DNA of 64,000 nucleotides, from assembly GCA_028287185.1 (NCBI GenBank), contig JAQBQD010000081.1:43429-107428 (forward strand), read 5' to 3'. A program made the translations under genes and the position numbers. The notes beneath the pieces are model-generated. The model saw only the letters and a list, made by a program, of their open reading frames with translations, was not told the DNA's origin and ran no database searches. Below are positions 50,808 to 59,728 of this stretch, piece by piece. The DNA comes from Gemmatimonadota bacterium (GTDB taxonomy: Bacteria; Gemmatimonadota; Gemmatimonadetes; Longimicrobiales; Longimicrobiaceae). Positions within the stretch are counted from its first letter, which is position 1. Each line of letters opens with the position of its first letter.

Positions 50808-51781
50808 GCAACCGCCGGGGGGGCTCCGCGGGCCCATTCGGCCGCCGCGGCGAGCTCCGGAGGCAGCGCCGCCTCGAAGCGCAACTCCTCCCCCGTGCGG
50901 GGATGCATGAAGCGCAGCTCGGCGGCGTGCAGGAACTGCCGGCGCACGCGCTTGGACAGCCCGGACGCCCACGGCCGGTCCTGCGGCGCGATGCCCTTCA
51001 CCGCCGTGGGGGCATACGTCCGGTCTCCGACGACGGGGTGCCCCAGGTGCAGCAGGTGCACGCGGATCTGGTGCGTGCGCCCCGTCTCCAGCTCGGCGCG
51101 CAGCAGGTCGGCCGCGCGCCACTGCTCCAGGCGCTTGAAGTGCGTCACCGCCCGGCGCCCGGAGGCGTTCACCGCCATCTTCTTGCGCTCGCCGGAGTGC
51201 CGGCCGATGGGGGCGTCCACGGTGGCGTCGTCGCGGCCCAGGTGGCCCCACGCGGCGACCAGGTAGGCGCGCTTCACCTTGCGGTCCTTGAGGGCGGCGG
51301 CCAGGCGGCGGTGGGCCTCGTCGTGCTTGGCCACGACCATCAGGCCCGAGGTGTCCTTGTCCAGCCGGTGCACGATGCCCGGCCGCAGCACCCCGCCGAT
51401 GCCGGACAGGTCGTCCACGGCGTACAGCAGCGCGTTCACCAGCGTCCCCGTGCGGTGCCCGGCCGCCGGGTGCACGACGAGGCCCGCGGGCTTGTCGATC
51501 ACCAGCAGGTCGGCGTCCTGGTAGACGATGGTGAGGGGGATGTCCTCCGCCGGCACGTCGGAGCGCTCCGGCGCCGGCATCACGACGGAGACCACGTCGC
51601 CCGGCACGGGCTGGTCGCGCTTCTTGGGCACGCCGCCGTTCAGCGTCACGCGGCCCTGCTCGATGAGCTGGACGGCGCGCGTGCGCGAGATGCCCGCGGC
51701 CTCGGCCAGCCAGGCGTCCAGCCGGCCGCCCGCGTCCTCGCCCGCCGTCAGCTCGATCCGTTCTTCACCCGGTTGCGGCAC
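50804..51781 (-). CDS. rluD: RluA-family 23S rRNA pseudouridine synthase (RluD-like)
   Basis: 325 residues: an N-terminal S4 RNA-binding domain (GRLDAWLAEAAGISRTRAVQ, GRVTLNGGVPKKRDQPVPGD) and the RluA-type catalytic domain with VIDKPAGLVVHPAAGHRTGT and the catalytic aspartate in RPGIVHRLDKDTSGLMVVAK. The C-terminal part has LLRAELETGRTHQIRVHLLH. It likely modifies helix 69 of 23S rRNA. GTG at 51781 overlaps lspA by 17 bases. It corresponds to ylyB in the Bacillus ileS-lspA-ylyB order. Confidence 0.93.
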   Translation of the reverse strand: MPQPGEERIELTAGEDAGGRLDAWLAEAAGISRTRAVQLIEQGRVTLNGGVPKKRDQPVPGDVVSVVMPAPERSDVPAEDIPLTIVYQDADLLVIDKPAGLVVHPAAGHRTGTLVNALLYAVDDLSGIGGVLRPGIVHRLDKDTSGLMVVAKHDEAHRRLAAALKDRKVKRAYLVAAWGHLGRDDATVDAPIGRHSGERKKMAVNASGRRAVTHFKRLEQWRAADLLRAELETGRTHQIRVHLLHLGHPVVGDRTYAPTAVKGIAPQDRPWASGLSKRVRRQFLHAAELRFMHPRTGEELRFEAALPPELAAAAEWARGAPPAVA

Positions 51782-52331
51782 TCCGCTCCTCGTGCTCGTT
51801 GCGCTGCTCTTCCTTCCACAGCGATATGGCCAGCAGGATGGCCCCCACGGTGACGGCGATGTCCGCCACGTTGAACACGGGCCAGCGCACCGTGCCCAGC
51901 CCGAAGTCCAGGAAGTCCACCACCCCGCGGTCCGACCGCACGCGGTCCACCAGGTTGCCGATGGCGCCGCCCGTGACGGAGGCGATGGCGATCAGGCGCA
52001 GGCGGTCGCTCCACGGCGTGGAGCGGTACATGAAGAAGAGCACCAGCACCGCGATCACGGCCAGCCCCAGGAAGATGAAGCGGGAGCTGTCGCCCACGTG
52101 CAGCCCGAAGGCGGCGCCGCGGTTGAAGATGTAGGTGAGGCGGAAGACCTCGCCCCACACCGGCACGGGCTCGTACAGCCGCAGCGCCTTCTCTACGGCG
52201 GCCTTGGTGACCACGTCGAGCGCGACCACGGCGCCCACGGTGCCCAGGTACAGCGCCGCCTTGCGCCCGACGTCGGCGGAAGCGGCGGCGGCGGGCGCGG
52301 GGCGCTCCGCTTCCAGCGCGGTGGTGTCCAT
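51765..52331 (-). CDS. lspA: Lipoprotein signal peptidase LspA
   Basis: Aspartic peptidase in the inner membrane that removes prolipoprotein signal peptides. The 188 residues contain four membrane helices after an alanine-rich N-terminus. Family motifs are ALDVVTKAAVEKAL, YIFNRGAAFGLHVG, and the catalytic aspartates in GAIGNLVDRVRSDRGVVDFL and WPVFNVADIAVTVGAILL. ATG at 52331 follows GGAAGGACGG. It is 52 bases after ileS, the standard pair. Confidence 0.95.
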   Translation of the reverse strand: MDTTALEAERPAPAAAASADVGRKAALYLGTVGAVVALDVVTKAAVEKALRLYEPVPVWGEVFRLTYIFNRGAAFGLHVGDSSRFIFLGLAVIAVLVLFFMYRSTPWSDRLRLIAIASVTGGAIGNLVDRVRSDRGVVDFLDFGLGTVRWPVFNVADIAVTVGAILLAISLWKEEQRNEHEERSAATG

Positions 52332-52383
52332 CCGTCCTTCCGGTTCGTTGCCCAGGTCGTCGCGGAGCGCGGGGGCGTGCCCG

Positions 52384-55300
52384 TCAGCCGGCACGGGCGA
52401 TCCCGATGTGCGCGGGGGTCCCGTCCAGGTCCACCTCGCGCGTGGTGTCGTACCCGTCCGATGCGAGCGGGGTGCCAAGCACCTCCAGCTCGGCGGCCAG
52501 CGTGTCGCCCGCCACCTCGCCGCGCCACGCCTCCAGCGCCGCGACCAGCTCGGGGCCGCCGCTCACGCCCAGGCGGATGCGGTCCTGCACCTGCAGCCCG
52601 GCGTCCTTGCGCAGCTTCTGCACGCGGTTCACCACCTCGCGCGCCAATCCCTCCGCGCGCAGCTCCGGGGTCACCACGGCATCGAGCGCCACGGTGTACC
52701 CGCCCTCGCTCTCCACCGTCAGCTCCCCCGTCGCCGTCTGCACGATGTCGAGGTCCGGCGGCGTCAGGGTCCACGGCCTTCCATCGACCTCGTACCCGAC
52801 GTCCTCGCCCTTCCGGAACCGGGCGAGGTCCGCGGACGGGATCCCGCGGATCGCTTCCGCCGCGGCCTGCGTGTTCTTCCCGTGCGCCTTGCCGATCGTC
52901 TTGAAGTTCGGCCGCGCGGAGAACGTCACCAGCTCCTCCGCGGCGTCCATGAACTCCACGCGGTGCACGTTCAGCTCGTCACGAAGGATGGCGAGCAGGT
53001 CGCCGCCCGTCTCCACCCCCTGCGGGATCACGGCGTACAGCGCCGCCAGCGGCTGCCGCACGCGGATGCCGACCTCCTCCCGCGCGGCGCGGCCCAGCGT
53101 CGACAGGGTGCGGACGGCCGCCATCCCGCGCTCCAGCCCGGCGTCGATCCGCGCGGCGTCCTCCACCGGGAAGTCGGCGAGATGGACGCTCGACTCCGAT
53201 CCGACGAGGGCGCGGTGCAGCCAGTCCGCGAAGAACGGCGCGACGGGTGCCATGAGCCGAGCGGTCGTGACAAGCGCCTCGTACAGCGTGGCATACGCCG
53301 ACTGCGCGTCCGTGCCGTCCAGGTTGCCCCAGAAGCGCTCGCGCGAGCGGCGGACGTACCAGTTCGACAGGTCGTCCACCACGAAGTCCGCCACCGCCCG
53401 GACGGCGTGCGTCAGGTTGTATCCCTCGTAGTCCTCCCGCACGTCCTTCGTCACCGAGGCGAGACGCGAGAGAAGCCAGCGGTCGATCACCGGCCGTGCA
53501 TCGACCGAAGGCGCCGGAGAGTCGGGCGTCCAGCCTTCCAGGTCGGCGTAGAGCGCGAAGAACTTGTAGGTGTTGCGCAGCGTGTCGAACGTCTTGCGCT
53601 GCACCTCCCTGACGCCTTCCGGATCGAAGCGCTTGGGGATCCAGGGCTGGGAGACGGAGAGCAGGTACCAGCGGATGGCGTCCGCGCCATGCTGGGCGAT
53701 GGCGACCGCGGGGTCCACGACGTTGCCCTTGGACTTGGACATCTTCTGGCCCTCGGGATCGAGGATCAGGTCGTTGACCACCACGTTGCGGTACGACGGG
53801 CCGTCCAGCGCCGGATTGCCCGTCAGCTCCGCGATGCGCGGGCCGACCAGGGTGGCGATGGCGAGCAGCGAGTAGAACCACCCGCGCGTCTGGTCCACGC
53901 CTTCGCAGATGAAGTCCGCGGGATACTGGCGCTCGAAGGCGTCCCGGTTCTCGAACGGATAGTGGTGCTGGGCGAACGGCATGGCGCCCGAGTCGAACCA
54001 CACGTCGATCACCTCGGGCGTGCGCCGCATCGTCCCCGCGCACCCTTCCGCCGTGCACCCGAACGTCACCTCGTCGATGAACGGACGGTGCGGGTCGAAC
54101 GGCTCGGGCAGGCCGCCGGCCAGGCCGCGCAGCTCGGCGAACGAGCCGACGACGTGCAGGTGCGACGGGTCGGCCTCGCACACCCACGCGGGCAGCGGCG
54201 TGCCCCAGTAGCGGCTGCGCGACAGGGCCCAGTCCACGTTGTTCTCCAGCCACTCGCCGAAGCGCCCGCTGCCCACCTCGGGCGGGAACCAGCGGATCTC
54301 GGCGTTGTTGGCCAGCAGCTTCTCGCGCACCTGCGTGGTGCGGACGTACCACGAGTCGCGCGCCATGTACAGCAGCGGGCTCCCGCAGCGCCAGCAGTGC
54401 GGGTACGAATGCTCCTCGCGCGTGGACTTGAAGACCATGCCGCGCGTCTTGAGGTCGATCAGCAGGTCCGTGTCCGCGTCCTTCACGAAGCGGCCGCCGA
54501 CGAGCGGAAGGTCCGCGCGGAAGGCGCCGCGGTCGTCCACGGGCTGGATGACGGGCAGGCCGTTGTCGCGGCCCACCGTGTAGTCGTCCGCGCCGAACGC
54601 CGGCGACAGGTGCACGATGCCCGTGCCGTCCTCGGCCGTGACGAAGGCGGCGGGGAAGACGTGCCACGCCCGCGCCGCGCCGTCCGCATCGCCGTATCCG
54701 AGCGGGTCCACCCAGTCGAACGGGCGGCGGTAGGCGAGGCCGACCAGCTCCGTCGCCGGGAAGGTGCGGACGACCGGCGCCTCCGCGCCAAACAGCGCCG
54801 GCACGCGGGCGGTGGCGAGCACCAGCCGGCGGCCCTGGTGCTCCACCTCGGCGTACTCCAGCTCCGGGTTCACGGCCAGGGCGACGTTGCTGACCAGCGT
54901 CCAGGGCGTCGTGGTCCAGACGAGGAACTCGCGCCCGTCCGGCTCGCCGGCGGCGGCGACGATGGGCAGCGTCAGGTACAGGGACGGGTCCTTCACGTCC
55001 TTGTATCCCAGCGCCACCTCGTGGCTGCTGAGGCCGGTGCCGCAGCGCGGGCAGTACGGCAGGATCTTGTGGCCGCGGTAGATGAGGCCGCGGTCATGGA
55101 TCTGCCGCAGCAGCCACCACACCGTCTCCACGTAGTCGGAGTGGTAGGTGACGTACGGCTTGGAGTAGTCCAGCCAGTAGCCGATGCGGGCGGAGAACTG
55201 CTCCCACACGTCCGTGTAGGCCAGCACGCTGTCACGGCACACCTCGTTGAAGCGGGCGATGCCCACTTCCTCGATCTGCCGCTTGCCCGAGATGCCCAGC

Positions 55301-55602
55301 TTCTTCTCGGCCTCGATCTCCACCGGCAGGCCGTGCGTGTCCCACCCCGCCATGCGCGGCACGTGGCGCCCCTGCATGGTGCGGAAGCGCGACACCGCGT
55401 CCTTGATGGAGCGCGAGAACACGTGGTGGATGCCCGGCCGGCCGTTGGCCGTGGGCGGGCCCTCGTAGAAGACGAACGGCAGGCCGTCCCTGGTCTTCTC
55501 CAGGCTCTTCTGGAACGTGCCCTCGGCCTTCCAGCGCTCGAGGACCTCCTCTTCCAGCGCCGTCACCGAGGCGGGAAGGTCGGGATATCGCTTCATGGAC
55601 AT
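52384..55602 (-). CDS. ileS: Isoleucyl-tRNA synthetase, type 2 (IleRS2-like), with GIHH in place of HIGH
   Basis: 1072-residue class I synthetase. The ATP-binding signature region reads PPTANGRPGIHHVFSRSIKD, so the usual HxGH is replaced by GIHH (residues 57-60). KMSKSKGNVVDP is intact. Other conserved parts are AGWDTHGLPVEIEAEKKLG, the editing-domain TTTPWTLVSNVALAVNPELE, CEGVDQTRGWFYSLL, and a C-terminal anticodon-binding region. The PTANG form and length fit the eukaryote-like IleRS2 branch. The swapped GxHH motif is known from IleRS2 enzymes extremely resistant to mupirocin. ATG 55602. No type 1 copy is visible in the window. Confidence 0.95.
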   Translation of the reverse strand: MSMKRYPDLPASVTALEEEVLERWKAEGTFQKSLEKTRDGLPFVFYEGPPTANGRPGIHHVFSRSIKDAVSRFRTMQGRHVPRMAGWDTHGLPVEIEAEKKLGISGKRQIEEVGIARFNEVCRDSVLAYTDVWEQFSARIGYWLDYSKPYVTYHSDYVETVWWLLRQIHDRGLIYRGHKILPYCPRCGTGLSSHEVALGYKDVKDPSLYLTLPIVAAAGEPDGREFLVWTTTPWTLVSNVALAVNPELEYAEVEHQGRRLVLATARVPALFGAEAPVVRTFPATELVGLAYRRPFDWVDPLGYGDADGAARAWHVFPAAFVTAEDGTGIVHLSPAFGADDYTVGRDNGLPVIQPVDDRGAFRADLPLVGGRFVKDADTDLLIDLKTRGMVFKSTREEHSYPHCWRCGSPLLYMARDSWYVRTTQVREKLLANNAEIRWFPPEVGSGRFGEWLENNVDWALSRSRYWGTPLPAWVCEADPSHLHVVGSFAELRGLAGGLPEPFDPHRPFIDEVTFGCTAEGCAGTMRRTPEVIDVWFDSGAMPFAQHHYPFENRDAFERQYPADFICEGVDQTRGWFYSLLAIATLVGPRIAELTGNPALDGPSYRNVVVNDLILDPEGQKMSKSKGNVVDPAVAIAQHGADAIRWYLLSVSQPWIPKRFDPEGVREVQRKTFDTLRNTYKFFALYADLEGWTPDSPAPSVDARPVIDRWLLSRLASVTKDVREDYEGYNLTHAVRAVADFVVDDLSNWYVRRSRERFWGNLDGTDAQSAYATLYEALVTTARLMAPVAPFFADWLHRALVGSESSVHLADFPVEDAARIDAGLERGMAAVRTLSTLGRAAREEVGIRVRQPLAALYAVIPQGVETGGDLLAILRDELNVHRVEFMDAAEELVTFSARPNFKTIGKAHGKNTQAAAEAIRGIPSADLARFRKGEDVGYEVDGRPWTLTPPDLDIVQTATGELTVESEGGYTVALDAVVTPELRAEGLAREVVNRVQKLRKDAGLQVQDRIRLGVSGGPELVAALEAWRGEVAGDTLAAELEVLGTPLASDGYDTTREVDLDGTPAHIGIARAG

Positions 55603-55884
55603 GGTTCCAAATTTCCGCGCCCGCTAGCAGAAGCCAGCGAGCGCCGGGAGTGTGAACGGAAAAAGATAACGGTGCGGTCCAGAGCGGCGCCACCAGCCTG
55701 GCGCCAGCAACTTTCCGGCGAAGGCCATACTACTGCAAATCTGATCGCCGCATCCATCAGACCCCAGCTCAACGACGCGGCACAGCGCCGACACTGTGGC
55801 TTTGCCGTGGGGCCAGGCAAAAGAAGCACGTAGCTCCGACGGCGGACGAACGGCGAAATGCCTGTAGACCAAATCGACCAGGAT
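55603..55884. other. Spacer between ileS and the lower-GC genes
   Basis: 282 bases, lower in GC than average, without a gene. A 7-bp hairpin GGCGCCA / TGGCGCC (55686-55692, 55699-55705) followed on the minus strand by TTATCTTTTTCC may terminate the lower-GC transcript. The ileS promoter should lie here but was not resolved. Confidence 0.4.
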
Positions 55885-57003
55885 CTATCGCTGGAGATAT
55901 CGCTCATCCCACCTCATAAGCGATCTCTGGAGATAGTCGGAGTCAAGCGTGGGGATGTTCTTCCAGGCCTCATCGAACGTATCGAATTCCTGGGAGCCGG
56001 CTTGAAGGCCACTGATCCACAGGTCTGCAAGGTCCGCGGACGCTACCTGCACGCGGATACAGTGCGGTTTATTGCGAGACTCGAAGATTCCGATGTGGTT
56101 GGCTTTGAGAAACTCGTACGCGTCCGGATGCGTCTCTTTGAAACGATCCTTCTCCTGCCAATCAAGAAGCTTTATTACGTAGTTTCCCTGGGAACGCTCG
56201 GCCGCCTTCAGATGCTTCTCCAAGACCTTCCGGGCTTCGGAGCTGGAGGGAGGGTTGCCATGGGGCGGCGTCCACGCCACCACGAACAGTCTGCGGATCG
56301 TAACCCCGCGGCGCACGGCGGCTTCGCTTGCTTCGAGGAGCTCTCGAAGCTGATTCCCGTGCCAGGAACCCAGATTCGATACGACGCTGTACCGCCCCCC
56401 GTTGTCCAGCCCGCTCATCTGGTGGGCGAGCATCTTGTCAGTAAGCTCGGTAGGGGATAGAACCTTTACTTGGTAGCGGGGCGTATGGATGGTCCCCCGG
56501 AGCCCGGTGCTCAAGCGGCACAGCGACTCGGCATTGAAGACCGTGTTGTGCAGGAGCTCCGCGAGATATTGGGTATATCCGACTTTTCCCCAGTCGCCCT
56601 CCTTCTCCATATCCGTGAGGCTCGTCACAAAGCTTTCTATGTCACGCGCCAGGGTGCCATCCAACTGCTTATCCCCGGTATGGATCAACTCCTCAAGCGC
56701 CATGTTCAGCGCATGGTCGGCGACGGCCCGGTTGATGTCGACGGCGATCTTGATGTGGCCGCCCCATTCATAGAACACCACGGCGACCGAGGACACGATG
56801 AAGCCCATCCCGAGATGCTCGAGCATCTTGCCGGTCAGGGTGGCGGGCCCGCCCGGAGCGGCATCGCGAATGCTCAACCAGATGAAGAGTCCGCCGCAAA
56901 GAAGCCCGAAGGTGGCATATGGCCACTGGTGCTTGACCGCCTTCTTGAAATCCTTGTAGTACGATTGCCAGGAACGCTTTTCGGGTGTAGGAACGTGATG
57001 CAT
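55885..57003 (-). CDS. Unrecognised membrane protein (lower-GC island)
   Basis: 372 residues, not recognised. The N-terminus is basic (RSWQSYYKDFKKAVKHQW), followed by two hydrophobic segments (YATFGLLCGGLFIWLSI, about 28-45; LGMGFIVSSVAVVFYEW, about 64-80). A large soluble part then has YTQYLAELLHNTVFNAESLC, VSNLGSWHGNQLRELLEASE and VRRGVTIRRLFVVAW. The LREL...RRGVTIRRLFVV pattern recalls sensing domains fused to membrane anchors in defence- or signal-type proteins, but no family can be named. Base composition is clearly lower in GC than neighbours and codon use is less biased, indicating acquisition. It follows 57054-58295 on the same strand. Confidence 0.82.
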   Translation of the reverse strand: MHHVPTPEKRSWQSYYKDFKKAVKHQWPYATFGLLCGGLFIWLSIRDAAPGGPATLTGKMLEHLGMGFIVSSVAVVFYEWGGHIKIAVDINRAVADHALNMALEELIHTGDKQLDGTLARDIESFVTSLTDMEKEGDWGKVGYTQYLAELLHNTVFNAESLCRLSTGLRGTIHTPRYQVKVLSPTELTDKMLAHQMSGLDNGGRYSVVSNLGSWHGNQLRELLEASEAAVRRGVTIRRLFVVAWTPPHGNPPSSSEARKVLEKHLKAAERSQGNYVIKLLDWQEKDRFKETHPDAYEFLKANHIGIFESRNKPHCIRVQVASADLADLWISGLQAGSQEFDTFDEAWKNIPTLDSDYLQRSLMRWDERYLQR

Positions 57004-57053
57004 GGCGGGGCCCCAACGGGTGATTGGAGAGCGAAGAGGCGTCTTGACTATTC

Positions 57054-58295
57054 TTAGCTGGTCTGCGCAGGCGCGATGGGGGCATTCTGTCGGAGGATCT
57101 GCTGCAGGGCCTCACGGGCGGGAAGGCCGGACGCGAGCAACGCCCGGACGTTCGTGTCGATCGTCCGGTGGACGCGGTCGAGGGCGACGTCCGCCAGGGA
57201 CTCCAGGCTGCTGACGGGCGTCGCTCCTCGTCGCTCCCCCCACTCCACCCAGCAGCCTATCAGCCCTCCACAGTTGACGATTACGTCCGGTAGAATCCGC
57301 ACTCCATGCTGCTCCAGGTAACTCTCGGCAGCGTGAGACAGCGGATGATTGGCGCCTTCGACGACGATCTGCGCTCTCGTGCTCCGGAAAAAACCGGTGA
57401 CGTCACGTACGTGCGGGTTCTCTGCATGACGAATTGCGTCCAACTCCTCCGGCATCGCAAGCACCGAAGTGCGCGCGGCCGGCAGGAAGACATCAACCCT
57501 GATGGTCAGCAGATCGTCCGGATCGGGGAAGAGCTGCGCATCTGCATGCACCGCAACGTACGCGGCGAGGCACCCGTCCCCCACGCTGCGCCAAAGTGCG
57601 AACAGGAGGGCGGCATCAATGCCCTGACCTCCCGTTGCGACCAGAGCGCCGGACACGTTGCTCGCCGCGTACAGGCGTGCGCCGGCGGCGCCAAGCAGGC
57701 GAGCCGAGTGCGCTCCCACCGCCCCGAAACCCTGCACGCTCACGCGCGCGCCTGCGATCGATTCACCGAGCGCGCCGCGAATGGATCGGACAACCCCTTC
57801 AGCCGTATACCCATTTGTGTCGATCGAGAGACCTCGAGCGTGAGTGCTGAGGCCGGTGACATGATCGAGGAGATCCGACTCGGCCGCGAGCCGGTCCTGC
57901 ACGCCCTCTGGCACGTTGATGTCCGGTCCGAAGATGGCTCCCGGATCGACTGCAATCACCGCACGGATGTGCTCGCGCAGAATATCGACTTTAAGGTCTT
58001 CGTCGTCGATCACGCTCTTGTCGGCGACGATCACGCTCTTCTGTCCGTCGGCCGGGATTGAAGCAGCCAGGCACTTCTCCGTCATCGCCGAGGCTAGGTG
58101 CCCTACCTCGGCGAGATGATCCCTCGGATCCGTGCCTCCGTTGGGTACGAACCGCGCGCCCCCGATGCGCCGCGAGAACTGCTGCCGGTGGATCGCCGTC
58201 GTTGCGATCGATGAACCGTGCTGGGTCTGGACGACTAGCGCGAAGGTCTTTCCTCCGATGGGATGATCTCTCAGGATGACGGGTTCGCCGTCCAT
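57054..58295 (-). CDS. Divergent Glu/Leu/Phe/Val dehydrogenase family protein (lower-GC island)
   Basis: 413 residues with the fold order of ELFV dehydrogenases: an N-terminal substrate domain (KSVIVADKSVIDDEDLKVDI; GAIFGPDINVP, the family's GPD.D.P motif), then the NAD-binding Rossmann loop VSVQGFGAVGAHSARLLGAA. Also present are VDVFLPAARTSVL (normally D..IPAA...) and EGANHPLSHAAESYLEQHGV with ILPDVIVNCGGLIGCWVEW. The catalytic-lysine region is hard to align (IPADGQKSVIV), so activity and substrate are uncertain. ATG at 58295 follows GCGAGG. Somewhat lower GC than neighbours; probably moved in together with the membrane-protein gene downstream. Confidence 0.8.
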   Translation of the reverse strand: MDGEPVILRDHPIGGKTFALVVQTQHGSSIATTAIHRQQFSRRIGGARFVPNGGTDPRDHLAEVGHLASAMTEKCLAASIPADGQKSVIVADKSVIDDEDLKVDILREHIRAVIAVDPGAIFGPDINVPEGVQDRLAAESDLLDHVTGLSTHARGLSIDTNGYTAEGVVRSIRGALGESIAGARVSVQGFGAVGAHSARLLGAAGARLYAASNVSGALVATGGQGIDAALLFALWRSVGDGCLAAYVAVHADAQLFPDPDDLLTIRVDVFLPAARTSVLAMPEELDAIRHAENPHVRDVTGFFRSTRAQIVVEGANHPLSHAAESYLEQHGVRILPDVIVNCGGLIGCWVEWGERRGATPVSSLESLADVALDRVHRTIDTNVRALLASGLPAREALQQILRQNAPIAPAQTS

Positions 58296-58438
58296 GTTTG
58301 CCTCGCGCTCGGAAAGGATTCCAGCCGGATCGCAGTGGACGGGCGTCCAACAAAATGACACATAAAGCGCCTCCGCATAGTAGGGGTGCGAGGCGCCGGG
58401 CGTCAATGATCCCGTCCAGCCGGCGAGGCGACGCAGCA

Positions 58439-58471
58439 ACGCCGGGAGCGCATGCGTCGCGCTCCCGGCGT
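58439..58471 (-). terminator. Hairpin downstream of the lipoprotein gene
   Basis: Perfect 13-bp inverted repeat ACGCCGGGAGCGC / GCGCTCCCGGCGT with a 7-base loop, 44 bases after the lipoprotein stop; no strong T-tract. It separates the yggS-divIVA-PNP-lipoprotein transcript from the lower-GC genes. Confidence 0.55.
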
Positions 58472-58515
58472 GCGGAGTCCGGCTCTTGGATCGACGAGCG
58501 TCGGCGGAAGCCCGG

Positions 58516-58854
58516 CTACGGCTTCAGGTGCTCACAGGTGCGGGCCAGCAGCTTGCGCTCGTCGTCGCTCTTTGCGCGCGCGGCGTCGGCGAGGCAGTCC
58601 GCGTACCCCTTCGCGTTGCCCAGGTGCGGCGGCTGCGGGGGCGGCGCGGCGGCCATGGGCGGCGTGCCCTGCACGGGCGCGGCCGGCTGGGCGGTGGCGG
58701 CCGTGGGGGCGCCGTTCGGTGCGCCGCTGGGCGGGTTCACCGTGGCGGCCGCCGTGCTGTCAGGGCGCGCCTCGTCGTCGTCCTTCGCGCCGCCGCACGC
58801 GCCGAGGGCAAGGGCCAGCAGAGCGGCCGGCAGCAGGAACGCCGTCTTTCTCAT
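58516..58854 (-). CDS. Small predicted lipoprotein
   Basis: 112 residues with a clear lipoprotein signal peptide (RKTAFLLPAALLALALGAC; lipobox LGAC, Cys20), a Pro/Ala/Thr-rich disordered middle and a short C-terminal helical segment with two cysteines (YADCLADAARAKSDDERKLL, ending CEHLKP) that could form a disulfide. It would be matured by LspA. It follows the nucleoside phosphorylase by 46 bases on the same strand. No family recognised. Confidence 0.83.
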   Translation of the reverse strand: MRKTAFLLPAALLALALGACGGAKDDDEARPDSTAAATVNPPSGAPNGAPTAATAQPAAPVQGTPPMAAAPPPQPPHLGNAKGYADCLADAARAKSDDERKLLARTCEHLKP

Positions 58855-58900
58855 CGGGTGGGTCGGGAGATGGAGGGTGGGCCGGACGGTCGATCGACGG

Positions 58901-59728
58901 CTACATGCGGGCGACGACGCCCTCGACCAGCGCCGTCAGCCTGGGCTCGGCGCCGCGGGCCACGCGCAGGATGCTCTCCAGCACGGCGGGCTGCAGGCTG
59001 TCGGGGAAGCAGTCGTCGGTGATGATGGAGATGCCCAGCACGCGCATGCCCCCGTGCACCGCCACGATCACCTCGGGCACCGTGGACATGCCGACCACGT
59101 CCGCGCCCATCGTGCGCAGCATGCGGTACTCGGCGCGCGTCTCCAGGTTGGGCCCGGCGACGGCGGCGTACACGCCGCGGCGAAGGGGGATGCGCTCGTC
59201 CAGCGCCACCTGCACGGCCAGGTCCTGCAGCGCCTGGCTGTAGGGCTCGGACATGTCCGGGAAGCGCGGCCCCAGCTCCTCGTGGTTGGGCCCGATGAGC
59301 GGGTTGTCGCCCAGCAGGTTGATGTGGTCCGCGATGAGCACAAGGTCGCCCGCCGCCCAGAAGGGGTTCATCCCCCCGCAGGCGTTGGAGACCACCAGCG
59401 TCTCCGCCCCCAGCGCCCGCATGACGCGCACGGGCAGGGTGACGCGCTGCAGGTCGTATCCCTCGTACAGGTGGAAGCGGCCCTGCATGGCCACCACCGG
59501 CTTGCCGCCCAGCCGCCCGAAGAGAAGGCGCCCGCTGTGCGACTCCACGGTGGAAAGGGGGAAGTTGGGGATCTCGTCGTAGGGGATGGCGCATTCCACC
59601 TCGATGCGATCGGCCAGGCCGCCCAGCCCCGTGCCCAGGATGATGCCCACGGCGGGCTGCACCGTCGTGCGCCCGCGGATGGCGCGCGTGGCCTCCGCGA
59701 TCTGCTCCAGCACCGAAACGGCCTCCAC
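58901..59728 (-). CDS. Purine-nucleoside phosphorylase (PNP-I, trimeric type)
   Basis: Phosphorolysis of inosine/guanosine in purine salvage. The 275 residues contain the phosphate loop [48 protein letters not shown] (the RxHxYEG motif), [20 protein letters not shown] and the base-binding [20 protein letters not shown] with [11 protein letters not shown]. These define the trimeric PNP family. The GTG start at 59728 directly follows the divIVA stop, with GGGAGG upstream. It is unusual as a member of this division-linked gene block. Confidence 0.94.
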   Translation of the reverse strand: MEAVSVLEQIAEATRAIRGRTTVQPAVGIILGTGLGGLADRIEVECAIPYDEIPNFPLSTVESHSGRLLFGRLGGKPVVAMQGRFHLYEGYDLQRVTLPVRVMRALGAETLVVSNACGGMNPFWAAGDLVLIADHINLLGDNPLIGPNHEELGPRFPDMSEPYSQALQDLAVQVALDERIPLRRGVYAAVAGPNLETRAEYRMLRTMGADVVGMSTVPEVIVAVHGGMRVLGISIITDDCFPDSLQPAVLESILRVARGAEPRLTALVEGVVARM

